64,000 nt of DNA from Symbiodinium natans (GCA_905221605.1 CAJNDS010002466.1:248001-312000), one strand, 5' to 3'. Positions 1 through 11,749 are shown, counted from the first letter of the stretch. Notes: generated from the sequence alone by a model not told the origin. A program made the numbers and translations.

Positions 1-35
1 GGGGAGCCGGAGGCGCCTGCGCCGAAGCCGCGGTG

Positions 36-125
36 GGTTTAGGGTTTAGGGTTTAGGGTTTAGGGTTTAGGGTTTAGGGTTTAGGGTTTAGGGCTTGGGT
101 TTAGGGTTTAGGGCTTAGGGCTTAG
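36..125 (+). repeat. Interstitial (TTTAGGG)n array
   Basis: About twelve TTTAGGG units with occasional GGGCTT variants. Non-repetitive, possibly coding sequence lies on its left (1-35), so this is not a chromosome end. On the minus strand the bases to its left read as an Ala/Pro-rich peptide. Confidence 0.9.
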
Positions 126-509
126 GGGTTTTGGGTTCAGGGTTTATGGCTTTGAAGGCGTCAGGTTTTTCAGGCTCTAGGGTTTTCAGGGTTCCAGGGT
201 TCCGGCTTTCTTCTTGAGTTCTAGCTACGGAGTACAGGTTTTAGGAAATTTGGGGGTGGGGTTTGAGTTGGGTGGTCGGTTCGCTTCAGGGGTTTGTAGG
301 ATGTCACGCATTCGGGCGTTCTGGACTTCGGGGCCTTGACTCTGTGCGAGACGCCCCTAAACCGCGAGCCCCAAACCCTGAACCCTGAACTCAAAACCCT
401 CAAACCTTGAAACCCCTGGACCCTAAACCCTCAAACCCAAAACCTCTCAAACCTTAAAACCTTGAAACCCTGAACCCTATACCCTAATACCCTAAATAGC
501 GCTGAACAC

Positions 510-580
510 TTGAACAACCGCCAGGCAGTTGGCCTTCGGCGCCGCCGAGGCCAGGCTCGGCGCCTGGGGCAAGTGCTTCT
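510..580 (-). CDS. Candidate exon, Ala/Pro/Gln-rich, unknown
   Basis: A GC-rich island between telomeric arrays. The minus strand reads LQKHLPQAPSLASAAPKAN without a stop, just after CTCCAG, an acceptor-like end. The first 35 bases of the window read in a similar style (TAASAQAPPAP). The protein is not recognised. It probably belongs to a minus-strand gene extending left of the window, but another frame or strand cannot be excluded for so short a piece. Confidence 0.3.
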
Positions 581-599
581 GGAGATTTTGGGTTTACAG

Positions 600-730
600 A
601 GTTTCTGATGTCTAGGGTTTGTGTGTAAACCCTAAACCCTAAACCCTACACCCTACACCCTAGACCCTAGACCCTAGACCCTAGACCCTAGACCCTAAAC
701 CCTAAACCCTAAACCCTAAACCCTAAACCT
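600..730 (-). repeat. Degenerate (CCCTAAA)n array
   Basis: Units of CCCTAAA mixed with a homogenised run of CCCTAGA (about 660-700). The local run of one variant suggests amplification inside the array rather than independent point mutation. Confidence 0.85.
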
Positions 731-999
731 TACGGCGTTTGTAGGGGGAGATGTGTGTTACAGGGTTTAGGGCTCCCGCATTATTTGCCCTGATTGTCTG
801 GGGCCCTTATAACCTCGAATTGAAAAGGACTTTATGAGAGAGAGAGAGACAGAGAGAAAACAAAAAGTCACCCCCCCAAAGGAGCTCTGATCTGGTTGGT
901 GTGAAGAAACTTAAAGCTAAGTAACTGAAGCAAACATACTACACCATCTAACATATTCATCTTTGTATCAATGCTGCGTGAAGTTCCTCAACAGCCAAC

Positions 1000-1048
1000 A
1001 TGACGGAGAAGCTTGTTGGAGGAAGTGCGTCTACTATGTGCGCAAGCG
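1000..1048 (+). CDS. Candidate plus-strand first exon, unknown
   Basis: An ATG after CAAC opens a 16-codon frame (MTEKLVGGSASTMCAS) that ends at GCG|GTAAGC, a good donor. A possible follow-on island ends near 1,165 (SSASAASRPSR). It lies against the prevailing minus-strand coding of this part of the window, and the minus strand is also open here. The product is unknown. Confidence 0.25.
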
Positions 1049-1324
1049 GTAAGCCCAGTAAGCGCTTGTGCCCGCCCTAGGAGCGAGGAAACTTCCCCAA
1101 AAACACTTCCAACTATTCCCAGCAGGTTCATCCGCATCTGCTGCATCAAGACCTAGTAGACTTCAACCCTAAACCCTAAACCCTAAACCCTAAACCCTAA
1201 ACCCTAAACCCTAAACCCGGAAACGCGGCCGGAGGGGGCGAAGTTGCTCCGGCCAAACCCCAAACACAGTCGCGGCGGTCTCCGCATCGAAGAGCCAAGG
1301 CAAGTGTTAGAAATTCTCGACCCC

Positions 1325-1404
1325 GGTTTAGGGTTTAGGGTTTAGGGTTTAGGGTTTAGGGTTTAGGGTTTAGGGTTTAGGGTTTAGGGTTTAGGGTTTA
1401 GGGA
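1325..1404 (+). repeat. Interstitial (TTTAGGG)n array
   Basis: About eleven uninterrupted TTTAGGG units. A CCCTAAA array in the opposite orientation lies at 1,164-1,217, 110 bases to the left. Such close head-to-head pairs recur through the first 33 kb. Confidence 0.9.
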
Positions 1405-3057
1405 GCTGCTAGGACGCCATGTGCCGCAGTGCACCTCTTCAATCCGTCTTCTCATGTGTCCTGAACCCTATAAGTCCTTACTTGATCGCCCCTAACTGGC
1501 AGCTCCTTAGCAGCAACCCAGCAACTTAGAGCTCCCCCCCCGAAAAAACAAAAAAACCAACGAAACAAGTAAGGACGTGTAGGGTTCAGGACCATACCCT
1601 CATGTGGTAGGGTTTAGGGGTTAGGTATAACGCCTAAGCCCTAACCCCAAATCCGAAACCCCTGTAACTCCACGCCCCTACCGTGAGAGGAGCGGTCATG
1701 TGCAATTTAGGGTTTAGGGTTTAGGGTTGAGGGCTTAGGGTTTAGGGTTGAGGGCTAGACCCGAAACCCCTAACCCTTCAAGGAAGGCTGTGCACCCCCC
1801 AAAAAACCAAAGCCTAAACGGGTTTAGGGTTTAAAGGGTGTCTGCGGTTTAGGGATTAGGGTCTAGGGTTTAAAACCCCAATACCCCTGAACTCTGAACC
1901 CCAGACCCCACACGGCCCTACGCAACACGCCTAAACCCTAAACCCTCAACGCCTCTCTTCTGTCTTCCGACATGTGGTCCTCCTCTGTGATGTCCTCGAT
2001 GGTCCTTAGACACTGGAGGGCGTTTAGAGAGTTTAGGCGGTTTTAGGGTTTCAGGGTTTAGGGTTTTAGGGTCTCAGCATCTCAAAGTTCGAGGTTCGAG
2101 GGTGTTGGGCTCTAACATCCCTCAACCGAGGGCAGGCTCCTTAGATTGCAATACGGATCGTACTATGAGTGAAGGCTCCCTATTGCAATTTGCGGAAGAT
2201 TCTCGAGATTTCAGGGATATTGGAGTCTTTGGAATTAGGGCTTACGGGCTTTTAGGGCTTGAGGGGTTTTGGGGAGGGGTTCAGGACAGGGTTCGGGGCT
2301 TAAGGGTTCTAGCGCCTGAGGGCTTTGCTGGGGTTTCGGGCGGTTCGAACCTTCGTGTCTTTGTTAGGGGTTGAGCAGCAGCTTGCGTACGTGCATGACC
2401 GCGTGAACTGTTCACTTCCCAGACTTGTTTGTGCCAACTTGCTGTCCACGATGCTCCTTTACGTGGATGCTTCGTGCGAATGTACTGACGTGTGTTTGCG
2501 CAGGGTCTGAATTAATGACGATGGCACAAGAATTGGGTTCTGCAGTGGGCGCGCCTCCGAGCATGTGATGCGCTTGAGTACGAGTGCCTCGCTCTCCTAA
2601 TGGGTGCTTTGTGGGCTCCCATCATGCTTGCACCCTAAACCCTGAACCCTAAATCTCTTCTCCCCTCCCGCCAAAGGTGACGCTAACTCTCCACCCCTCA
2701 CCACCCCCCCCCCCAAAAAAAAAAAAAAAAAAAAACCTCAATCCTCAGCCCAAAGCCCTTGGTGGGCGGGGGGGAAGCTGGTGCGAGCCGATTTAGGGTC
2801 CAAAGATGCGATGTCGGTAATAGCCCGGGTTTCCGGTGTCCAAGAGGCTCCAAGAGGCTCGGAGGCCGGTCAGAGTGCGGGTTTCGGATTTAGGGCTCAG
2901 GGGTTGAGGAGTTGAAGGGTTTGCGAGCTTAAGGGGTTTAGGAGTTGAAGGGGTTTAGGAGTTTGAGGGGTTTCGGGCTTGCGCTGGGAACTTACACCTC
3001 CCAGCCAATCCAGCAAGCTCAGCCCTAAACCCCAAACCCTTGGACCCTGGGAGCCTA

Positions 3058-3171
3058 CAGTAAGATCCAAAAAGTTGGAACATGGTTTAAGGATGATGAG
3101 GGCTGGGATTCCCTTTTGCATACCTTTTGGGGTATGGGGATAAGGGTGTTCCAACTTCTTGGAGTCTACTG
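3058..3171. mobile_element. Foldback (MITE-like) element, 114 bp
   Basis: The terminal arms are inverted complements: CAGTA...CCAAAAAGTTGGAACA on the left and TGTTCCAACTTCTTGG...TACTG on the right, around a GC-poor core. No ORF. The structure fits a non-autonomous DNA transposon or other hairpin-forming repeat. A related copy elsewhere in the window was not found. Confidence 0.6.
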
Positions 3172-3297
3172 GAAACCCCTAAACCCTAAACCCTAAACCC
3201 TAAACCCTAAACCCTAAACCCTAAACCCTAAACCCTAAACCCTAAACCCTAAACCCTAAACCCTAAACCCTAAACCCTAAACCCTAGCCCTAAACCA
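3172..3297 (-). repeat. Interstitial (CCCTAAA)n array, long
   Basis: About sixteen near-perfect CCCTAAA units, among the longest perfect runs here. It abuts the foldback element at 3,058-3,171 with no spacer, so insertion beside or into the array is possible. Confidence 0.9.
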
Positions 3298-4429
3298 GAG
3301 AAGGACCTCAAAATCCATGCGATCCAAGGGTCGGCTCACTGTCGGGCAGCAATGCGCCCGTCTCCTTGCATGAAATCCGGCTTGGGGTTTTCGAGTATAA
3401 AGGGCCTAGGGTTGGGGCTTATCTGTTGTATGTGTATACATATTAATATATATATATATACATATACATAAACTGTTCTTTTCTGGGCTGTCTCAACAAA
3501 AGAAGGGCAGAAAAAGTCAATTTCAAAGGCCGTAAAACTTGACATGTCCAAAGCCGGCCCGAATCGAAATTTACAGCTCTTTTGTATAGTAAGGGTCATT
3601 GAAGAGTGTTGCATGTAAACAAACTTCTGAAGCCTTTCAATTTAAAGACCTGCCCTACCGGCACCAACACATAAGCCTTCTCACTTGTTAAAGGGCCCCT
3701 CAAGCCCCAATGCTGTGTGTTAACCTTGATTGGCTCATCTGGAGCGAGGAAACTGCGAGTTTAGGGTTTAGGGTTTAGGGTTTAGGTTTAGGCTAGGCTT
3801 CTGTGGTTTTTGTTAGGGCATGGCGTTTCGGGGATTCGGGTGCGGCCACCCCGAAAACCCTTATACCCCTTCAAACCCCCCCAAACGCACTAAACCCAAA
3901 CGCCCTAAACACTAAACCCTGAACCCAAACGACCCTAAACCCTAAACCCAAAACCCAAACCCTAAACCCTAAACCCTAAACCCTCAGCACAAAGCGGAAA
4001 GGGAGGTCTCCTCGTCAAAGGAGCGAAAGACCTCCTCTTCCCATCGATCCTTCTCCTGGACAGCAAGGGCCGGACATGCTTTGCTTAGGGATTGGGGGTT
4101 TCGGGACGAAAAGTCCCCTAAACACTACACCCTAAACCCTGAGTCTGAAGGTATGTCCCCAAAAAGGCCCCCAAAACCCCAAGGAGGCTAGGGCCTGGCT
4201 AGGGTTTAGGGTTTAGGCAGTTCTCTAAATTAGGTTCCCGTTTTGGGTCCCATTACGGCACTTTCTGAGAAAGGACATAGGGTAGGGTGTTGAGGGTTTA
4301 GGGTTGCGGGGTTGGGGGGGAGGGGGTGGGGCGGGGCTCCAATACCCCAAACGTCGGCCCAAGCCCTAAACCCTAAACCCTAAACCCTAAACCCTAAACC
4401 CTAAACCCTAAACCCTAAACCCTATAAAT

Positions 4430-4550
4430 TCGACATGGGGGCCTCTTTCTCCCACTTCTCGATGGTCTCACGGTTCTGGGAGTCTAGCCTCCATTGCCTC
4501 GGCTTCGTGTCTCTTTGGGTGGTTTCATGGTCACGTAATATGGGCCCTGA
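4430..4550 (-). CDS. Candidate exon, charged, unknown
   Basis: The minus strand reads a soluble, charged peptide containing WRLDSQNRETIEKWEKEAP and reaching a stop (TAG) at the left edge, against a CCCTAAA array. It could be a terminal exon, or the stop may lie inside the intron after a missed donor. The family is not recognised. Confidence 0.35.
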
Positions 4551-4767
4551 TTTGGGGAGACTCCCATTGTTCGGGTTTAGGGTTTAGGGTTTAGGGTTTA
4601 GGGTTTAGGGTTTAGGGCTTATGGGTTTCTACGATGTATGGCAGGAGTAAGGGGGTCTGAAGGTTGGTTTTCGGGTCCCATGCTCAGAGGATACAAGAGC
4701 ACATTACCGCAGGAGCTGGGTCGGGGTGTCAGCGCAGCTGCTCGTGATAAGACTTTCTTTTTCTTAG

Positions 4768-4916
4768 GATAGTTGCATGGTCCCATTAGTATGGGCCCTT
4801 AAGTGGGTACCCCTTGTATACCCCTCAGTTACCCTATATATATATATATATAGGGCTCATCCATCAGAACCCTTGCAAGGAGGCTAGGGACCATACTAAG
4901 GGCCCATGAAACTACC
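4768..4916. mobile_element. Foldback element, 'TAGTTGCATGGTCCC' family
   Basis: The left arm (AGTTGCATGGTCCCATTAG, then ATGGGCCC) is complementary to the right arm (GGGACCATACTAAGGGCCC, then ATGAAACTACC). The centre holds an (AT)n run. Relatives with the same end occur at 24,887-25,034 and, incompletely, at 33,430. This is a repeat family of inverted-repeat elements without coding capacity. Confidence 0.65.
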
Positions 4917-5354
4917 CTCAGATCTTTTGGGTGCCAGCGCTATGGCTATGGTTTTCCCAAACCCCAAGCCGGTTAGGATGATATAATGAGAAAATTAGGT
5001 GCCACCCGGCCCCCCACTCAGAAACCAAGAAGAACTACAATTAAGGATACAGGTCTCAGAACTGCACAGTTGTGTTTTAAATGGGGGTTGGGGTTTACGG
5101 CCTTAAGCCTAGACAAGGTTTACGACATAAGGCTTCTTTTATTTGTAGTGCTGCTATAAAGGTGCCTAGCTGCTGAAATCAAGATTTTGGCGGCCTTTTG
5201 TTGGAACCCCAAAGTACAAGCTTTCATGGAGAGCTTCTAAGCCAATTCTCATGTACATAGGCTCTAAACCATGAGTCCTAAACCCTAAACCTGAATCCTA
5301 AACCCTAAGCCCTAAACCCTAAGCCCTAAACCCTGAGTCCTAAACCCTGACATG

Positions 5355-5500
5355 ATTGTTGTTTTATCAGATTCTTGGCATCCCAAAGACCCCGCAACCC
5401 CAGTTCCCTCAAAGCAATGTTCGGGTCTGATCTCGCCAGGCCGCGCATGCTCGCCCTGCTTGAGCATCTCCTGCTTGAATTCCTCCGCAGGCCAACCCTA
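5355..5500 (-). CDS. Candidate exon, unknown
   Basis: The minus strand reads AEEFKQEMLKQGEHARPGEI and continues in a hydrophilic style, in an otherwise telomere-derived region. Composition favours this frame over the other open frame on the same strand, which is arginine/serine-heavy. No recognisable domain. It may belong to the same minus-strand gene as the islands at 7.2-9.6 kb. Confidence 0.3.
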
Positions 5501-5826
5501 AACCCTGAAACCTTACACCCTCGATAGCTCAGAGGTTTCAGAGGCTTGGGGTTTTGGGGTCGCGGTATTTGGGGAGTTCGGGGGCCCCCCCCCCAAGAAT
5601 TCTGTGGGAAATTCAGAGGACAGAGTTCCCCATAGCTGGGTTTAGGGCTCAAATTCGTAATTAGGGCCTATGGCTTAGTAGGGAATAGGGTTTAGGGTTT
5701 AGGGTTTAGGGTTTAGGGTTTAGTCCTGGGGATGACTTAAATGCTGAGGGTTCCGGTGGCTTGAGGTGTATGGTGGCCGGAGGTCCGCAGGGCGTCAGGG
5801 CTCAAGGGCCTTTAATCCCTAACGCT

Positions 5827-5897
5827 AGGGTTTAGGGTTTAGGGTTTAGGGTTTAGGGTTTAGGGTTTAGGGTTTAGGGTTTAGGGTTTAGGGTTTA
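5827..5897 (+). repeat. Interstitial (TTTAGGG)n array
   Basis: Ten perfect units. A five-unit array lies at 5,688-5,725. Confidence 0.9.
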
Positions 5898-6585
5898 CAG
5901 ACCCAAGTCCTAAGCCAAACTTGCCGCCCTTTCGGGCTGCGTTTTTTCGGGGGTGCGGCCTCCTTGACTGGCTTTCTGGCATATTTTGCGCGTTTACAGG
6001 GAGTTTGGGGTTGAGGGGTTCGGCTTATAGGGTTTATCTATGGATGGGACCACACAGGAATTCAGTCACCCTCAGCTTTCAACCCGAAACATCCCTAAAG
6101 CCTCATTCTGCAACTGCCGGGGCTTCGTGTTCCGGGCTTGCTTTCGTTGTTTCCCCCCCCCCCCCCCCCCCCCTCCCGTTAGGATGAAGGGTCCCCTTGA
6201 AGGGGTGGGAAGGGGCTAGGGAGTGTTCGGGAGGTTACCCTAAGCCATAACCCCTCAACCCTAAAACTGGTTTGGGAAGGATTTAGGGGCTGAACATGCG
6301 ACCCGGCAAACACCCAATTGTTTCCGGTGAAGCTTCACGAAGGAGGATAAGGGGTCAGGGTTTCAGGGTGATAGAGCTAAACCCGCACCCCCCCCTGAAA
6401 CCCTAAATATTAAACTTCAGGCTTGAAAAAAAGACTTGGCAGACCAGAAGCCATACTGTAACCTTGAACACAAAAAAACCCTAACCCCTAAACCTTAAAG
6501 GGGAAAAGGGCACCACTGGGCCACCAAGAAATGTGCAGGGACCACTTACTGTTGGCTACTAGGGAATGAGGGAATGAGGGTACCC

Positions 6586-6618
<33 letters not shown>

Positions 6619-7216
6619 GTCTTAAAGGGTATATATATAGGGTACCCAATATATATATATATACATAAATAGATGTATACCCTTTAAGAGACTATACAGG
6701 GTGCCCTCTAGAGTAGGACCAGGGCCGTCCTGGCGCTTCTTCTGGCGCTCGTCCTCGCGCTCCTGGCCAGCGGACAAACGCGGGTGGAGCCTCAACCTCT
6801 CAACCCCCACGAACCTCCCCTAACTCCGAAGCCCTACACCCTAAAGCCCTAAAAGGGTTTAGGGTTTAGGATTTAGGGTTTAGGGCTAAACCCTAACCCC
6901 TAAACCCTATATAAACCTCGCCAGACCCGCCAACCCCACGCATTCAGCCCCCTCCCCGCCCGCGAAGTCCCAGGAGCCGAAGCGGCCAACACCCCGAAGC
7001 CTGAATCCCTGCCGCTCCGGACCCTAAATGCCTATACAGCCCCGAAATTAACACCCTAAAGTTTAGGGTTTAGGGCTTAATCAGGAGTTAGGAGTTTAGG
7101 GTTTTGGGTTTAGGGTTTAGGTTCTGAACCCGACTGACAACAATCTTTGTGAACATTTGTCCGGTGCTATAACTCCCTACCCAGAAGCCTGTAAGTCCCC
7201 AAAAGCCCCTACTTAC

Positions 7217-7493
7217 AGCTACCCTGGACTTTCACACTGACAATGAGAACCCTCAACAGGGCAGTCAGGCGTTGCCAATCGCGGACAAATATCAACGTCA
7301 GGCCCTCCTTGACGACGTAGGAAGAAGGAAATCCCCACACCGATCGCTCTAGTGGAGCTGGAACTGTGTTGGCGTATTCCAGCTCCCAATCATCGAGCAT
7401 TGTGGTGAAAAAGGTATCCTTGGCGAAGATCTTCACCGGGGTGCTCTTCTGCAACGTTTCGACGATGTGCACTTCAGCTATCAGAGACAGACC
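7217..7493 (-). CDS. Internal exon of an unrecognised gene
   Basis: One of the best-supported exons of the left third. On the minus strand it follows an acceptor (GGGGCAG|GGT) and ends at GTAGCT|GTAAGT, a consensus donor. The 277 bases stay open and read as ordinary protein, for example STPVKIFAKDTFFTTMLDD and PLERSVWGFPSSYVVKEG, then a hydrophobic stretch (LLRVLIVSVKV). It is about 92 residues and ends in phase 1. I do not recognise the family. Upstream minus-strand islands at 7,828-7,928, 8,594-8,703 and 9.3-9.6 kb probably belong to the same transcript, but their joints were not all phase-checked. Confidence 0.6.
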
Positions 7494-7587
7494 CTGCCCC
7501 AAACTCTAAAGCCCCAACAGCCCTTAAAACGCCTAAAGCCCCCCAAAACCGCTACACCCCCTAGGGCCCCAAAAGCTGCTAGAACCC

Positions 7588-7712
7588 CTACTTGAAGGCT
7601 CATGGTACTAATCAACCAATTAGAACTGTACATACAAGGCACTTAAGGGTTTTATACGTCGGTTATAAGTACAGTTCTAAGCGCTTCATGAGTACCATGA
7701 ACCTTCAAGTAG
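7588..7712. mobile_element. Foldback element, 'CTTGAAGGYTCA' family, copy 1
   Basis: A 125-bp inverted repeat starting CTACTTGAAGGCTCATGGTAC and ending with its complement, ...GTACCATGAACCTTCAAGTAG. The inner arms (TTAGAACTGTAC / GTACAGTTCTAA) are also complementary. A second copy is at 15,573-15,698, and a partial relative lies near 33,150-33,260. Non-coding, MITE-like. Confidence 0.75.
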
Positions 7713-7742
7713 AGCCCCTAAAACCCCGAAAGCCCCGAAAGC

Positions 7743-7818
7743 CCCTAAACCCTAAACCCTAAACCCTAAACCCTAAACCCTAAACCTTAAACCCTAAACC
7801 CTAAACCCTAAACCCCTA
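7743..7818 (-). repeat. Interstitial (CCCTAAA)n array
   Basis: About ten CCCTAAA units. A TTTAGGG array in the opposite orientation lies at 7,928-7,970, and the short coding island at 7,828-7,928 sits between them. Confidence 0.9.
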
Positions 7819-7827
7819 AAAAGGCGG

Positions 7828-7928
7828 GGGCATGATGGGGGTCCTGGAGCACCTTCAGCGCCTCCTGGCGTCTTGCGCGCAACTCCGCCTCGCAGCAAGC
7901 GAAGGACGCGTAATTTGGGGTGACCATG
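7828..7928 (-). CDS. Candidate exon between two telomeric arrays
   Basis: The minus strand reads YMVTPNYASFACCEAELRA followed by RRQEALKVLQDPHHAPA, about 33 residues without a stop. Oppositely oriented telomeric arrays lie on both sides. Composition is convincing, but the exact splice sites are not. Unknown product. Confidence 0.4.
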
Positions 7929-8593
7929 TAGGGTTTAGGGTTTAGGGTTTAGGGTTTAGGGTTTAGGGTTATATACATACACATATTACAGATATGTTTA
8001 TATATAAGAGCAATCTACACGTATATATATATATATATGTCACGTCTATGGATACACTTTTGTACTTGTCCTTGGGCGATTGCAGGGCAAAGGTGGTTTC
8101 AAGACAAAAGGGCACGCACAGGCACTGAACAAACTCAAAACTCTACCAGACCGAACCTCACACCTTACACCCTTTCAACCTAAACCCTAAACCCTAAACC
8201 CTCAACCCTCAACCCTAAACCCTAAACCCTAAAAAGACGACTTTGCAGCCTGAACAATCCCTAAACGCCCCGCGCCTTGCTTGGATCTCAGGGTAGCTAT
8301 ATGGGCCCCTAAAGGCTAAACCCTAAACTAAATCTTAATGTGGTCCCTTACCTCCTTTCAAGGGTTCGGAAGTATTGGCCCTTGGGTTGTATTGGCCATA
8401 TTAAGGGTAGACAAGGGGTCCCCCTTTAAGGGCCAGACTAAGGGCCCATGTCTTGACCTCTTGGTTTGACCTCTTGCACCCGGGCACCCTACATGAAACT
8501 AATCCCGGGATAAGGGGTGTTGAGGTTCTCCACCCACCCCCCTTAAATTGCACCATATTCCCCAGCGTACTAGAACGAGGGCGGGAGGTTAAC

Positions 8594-8703
8594 CTGAACG
8601 CACGCACTTGTTCTTTGGAAGGCCGATACGTTCCCCCGACCGCGTCCGCTTGGCGGAGGCAGTTGCGGCGCGTGGCAGCACAAGGTTTTCCGATCAACTC
8701 TGC
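8594..8703 (-). CDS. Internal exon, unknown
   Basis: Acceptor TTCAG|GCA and donor TTCAG|GTTAAC bound 110 bases that read AELIGKPCAATRRNCLRQAD and then AVGGTYRPSKEQVRAFR on the minus strand. The plus strand is also open (84 residues), but it has no splice-site support. Possibly upstream of the exon at 7,217-7,493 in the same gene. Function unknown. Confidence 0.45.
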
Positions 8704-9295
8704 CTGAACTTTAAACATCAGGTCCGTAAGGTTCGAAGCCCTAAACCCTTGAACCCCAAAGAAAGCTGGAGGCCTAAAGCGGCTAAATCCTGAGCCCTAA
8801 ACCCCAAAACTTTCTAAACCCTAAGCCCTTGGGCCAAGCCGGCTCAGAGTCGGTACTTTGTCTTTGGCATCTCTCCTTGGCTGGCATGGCTCAGGCGGAA
8901 ATGTGACGAACTTTGCTTCAAGAGATAGAGATCTCTCTATGCAAAACCCCCCATCCCCCCACCCTCAAAAAAACAACAAAAGATCCCCAACCTCTCAAGC
9001 CCATGGGCGCCAAAACCCCCAAAGGCCCCACTCTGAGCTTTAAACCCTAGTTGCCCCCGCCTTCAACCATACGCTTACTCCAAACCCTAACCCCCTCCCA
9101 AACCCCAACCCACAAACAACACAGCCGAAAGAGTGTTCCGAAATTCGGGAATGAGAATGAGGAACACCTACCTATAATCTAAACCCTAAATCCTAAAAAA
9201 CTCACCTGGGCCTAAACCCTAAACCCCAAACCCCAAACCCCAAACCCCAAACCCTAAACCCACCTGGGTCCAAGGTTCGTGGGTCCACGGTTCGT

Positions 9296-9575
9296 AGGTG
9301 CTTCAGCGCCGTGGCCGTGGTTTGGATCGAGGCGAACTGTGTTGCCCTGGCGACCAGGCCTCAGGAGTTTGGGCTTAGGGTTTAGGGTTTAGGGCTTGGG
9401 GTTTAGGGTTTAGGGTTTAGGGTTTACGGTCTAGGGTTTGGGGTTTAGGCCCAGATAATGTTCTTAGGGCTTAGGGTTTAGGATTTTAAGTGCCTCAGAA
9501 GCCTTTTCAGGAGCTTCCGGGGCTGCGTCGCTTCGGACTTTTGGCGCCTTCGGGGCCATTTCGGTGTCGGATCTC
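9296..9575 (-). CDS. Two candidate exons, possible N-terminus
   Basis: Two minus-strand islands separated by a TTTAGGG array. The upstream one (about 9,483-9,575) reads SDTEMAPKAPKVRSDAAPEA and then PEKASEALK, and holds a Met that could be a start. The downstream one (about 9,296-9,365) reads VARATQFASIQTTATALKHL. Both are composition-only calls; the protein is unknown. Confidence 0.35.
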
Positions 9576-10261
9576 GGGAAATTTCCGGACTTTTCGGGTT
9601 TGGGGGTTTAAGGTATCGGGGGTTAGTTCGGGTTTAGGGTTCAGGGTTTAGGGTTTAGGGTGTAAACCCAAAACTGCTCAACCGACTAGTTCGCTGCTTG
9701 GGTCCCCGAACCTCCCCCAAAACGGGCACCTAAACATTCTCTACCCTAAAACCGCAAGCCCTAACCCCGTTTAAAGGATTAGGCCTTGAATGGAGGCCAA
9801 AATCCAAACTAGGTCTCAAATTGATACCACTCTCTCTCGGCCAGACCTTTGCTTCCACTCCACCGCACTCCACTCAGATTGAACCCCAAATTATCCCCAG
9901 CAAGCCCCAAATTAAGCCCCAAATTGAACCCAAAAACTAAGCCAGGAGGCCCCACATTAAGCACCAAATTAGGGTCCGGGAAGCCCTGGATTAGGCCCCA
10001 AACCGAGCCCCGGGAGGCCCTTGAAAATACGCCCCAAATTACGGCTTCCGCCGTGGATCTCAATGGTCAGCGGCTCCGCCTTCACCTTCCACAGCCGAGA
10101 GCACCCCGGAGGACAGCCCGGTCGCAGCATCGAGCGCAAGGGGTGGAGTCCAGCCCTAAACCCTAAACCCTAAACCCTGAACCCTAAACCCCAAACCCTA
10201 AACCCTAAACCCCAAACCCTAAACCCTAAACCCCAAACCCGAAACCCTAAACCCTAAATCG

Positions 10262-10358
10262 ATATTGCAGCCACCCTGCTCTCGGAAACTCCACCGTGTC
10301 GCGAAGAGGTCATCCATCGTTTCTGCGATGTTCTGTGCTGCTTGGCCCAAGTCGCCAG
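10262..10358 (-). CDS. Candidate exon, unknown
   Basis: The minus strand reads AGDLGQAAQNIAETMDDLFA then TRWSFREQGG. Its left-facing start abuts a telomeric array so that TTTAG forms the acceptor (TTTAG|GGCTGG). The plus strand is also open (DIAATLLSETPPCREEVIH...), so the strand is not certain. Confidence 0.35.
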
Positions 10359-10674
10359 CCCTAAACCCTATAAGTCTCACCTGCTGGGGGCCAGTACTTT
10401 AGGAGAGGTTTTGGGGGGCCTACACCCCTGAAACCTCAACCCCAAACCCCAAGCCCTGCCTTAAAGGGCTGGGGTTTTAGGGTTCAGGGTTCAGGGTCGA
10501 GGGCTTTGGAATCCCAAGCCTTCTGCACCGAATCCTAGAAACCCTAAGTCCCAAATCTCCTAGACCCTGAAATCGAGGCACCCTAAACCCGAAACCCGAA
10601 AACCTACATTCTCAACCCCCCGAAACCCTAGCCTAAACCCTAAACCCTAAACCCTGAACCCCTAGGTCCAAGCA

Positions 10675-11110
10675 GGCGGCTGCTGATGGGAATGTGAGTT
10701 TGCACCGACAGGTCCGTCACGTGAACGGCCTGGCTCAGGAGCGGCTTAAACGTTTCAGGCTTCGGGGTGGTTTAGGGTTTAGGGCTTCTGGTTTAATTTG
10801 GCTTCGGGCACCTAGCCCTGAAAGCTTAAACACGCCCCCCAGTCCTCTAAACACCCTCAACGTAACCGCTTTCGGATGGAGGAAGCACCCCAGGACTTCA
10901 GGGGCCATGTGATCTTCGCCTTGGGATGCTCCCACTTAGGGTTTAGGGTTTTGGGTTTAGGGTTTAGGGTTTAGGGTGGGATCATATTTGGGGGAACTAT
11001 AGTCCCTAGTAAGGACTGCTAGTATCAGGGGGGAAGATCCGGATCTTCGCCACAAGAGGCACTGTGTCGAAGCCTACGGCTCTCCGTGCCATGGCGAGCC
11101 CCAAACCACA
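10675..11110. CDS. Three short coding islands, strand ambiguous
   Basis: Islands at 10,675-10,750, 10,860-10,925 and 11,040-11,110. On the plus strand they read SKQAADGNVSLHRQVRHVNG..., RFRMEEAPQDFRGHVIFAL and IRIFATRGTVSKPTALRAM. On the minus strand two of them read GASQGEDHMAPEVLG and GLAMARRAVGFDTVPLVAK, which superficially recall kinase subdomains VIII and VII. Both readings are stop-free, so neither the strand nor a kinase identity is claimed. Confidence 0.3.
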
Positions 11111-11169
11111 AACCCAGCCTGGTCCTAGTTTAGGGTTTAGGGTTTAGGGTTTAGGGTTTAGGGTTTAAG

Positions 11170-11650
11170 GTTTAAGGTTTAGGGCCTACCCTGGAGCGGC
11201 AACAATACCGAAAGACTAGACATAGCAAAGCCATTCTTGCATACTGGCCGGTACTGACCCATATTGATGAAACGAAAACATCTAACAATGCCACAGGTGA
11301 GAGAAATAATGAGACCAACAGAGCAAAAGATCTGTTAGATGAGCATGACCAGCAACTACTCTAATGACTCTGCAAATATCAACACCAACAATAAAGGTCA
11401 TGCACACAGTATAAGCAAACGTGAACACTCGCAAAACAACACATAGGATTGCTGCAGGCATACACAGTAGTCATAACCAAACGTGCAACAATCTACATAC
11501 TAAGAACACAAATATCACATAAGTTATACGCACAATAAATACACAAACGATGAAGATCCACAAAGCAACATGCAAGGTTACCAACTAGCAGTCATAAAAA
11601 GTAGTTACAGCCACACATACAACTACCGTAGTGACTGCCAGCCACCTCAT
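11170..11650. other. AT-rich non-coding spacer
   Basis: About 480 bases with many A and CA runs, no telomeric units and stops in all frames. It is unlike the flanks and could be an intron segment or an old insertion. No feature identified. Confidence 0.5.
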
Positions 11651-11749
11651 CTCTCAACCCTAAACCCCAATCCCTAATCCCTAAACGCCAAATGCTAAAC
11701 CCTAACCCCTAAACCCGAAACACCAAATCCTCCACAAGAAACCTGGAAA

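Noticed and set aside
1-125. TTTAGGG array at the window start as a chromosome end
   Set aside because: Non-repetitive sequence precedes it, and similar arrays occur in both orientations throughout the next 56 kb.
10860-11110. Protein kinase catalytic motifs (HMAPEVLG, GLAMA)
   Set aside because: Only two short peptides, no DFG aspartate or lysine/HRD motif seen, and the plus strand reads equally well.
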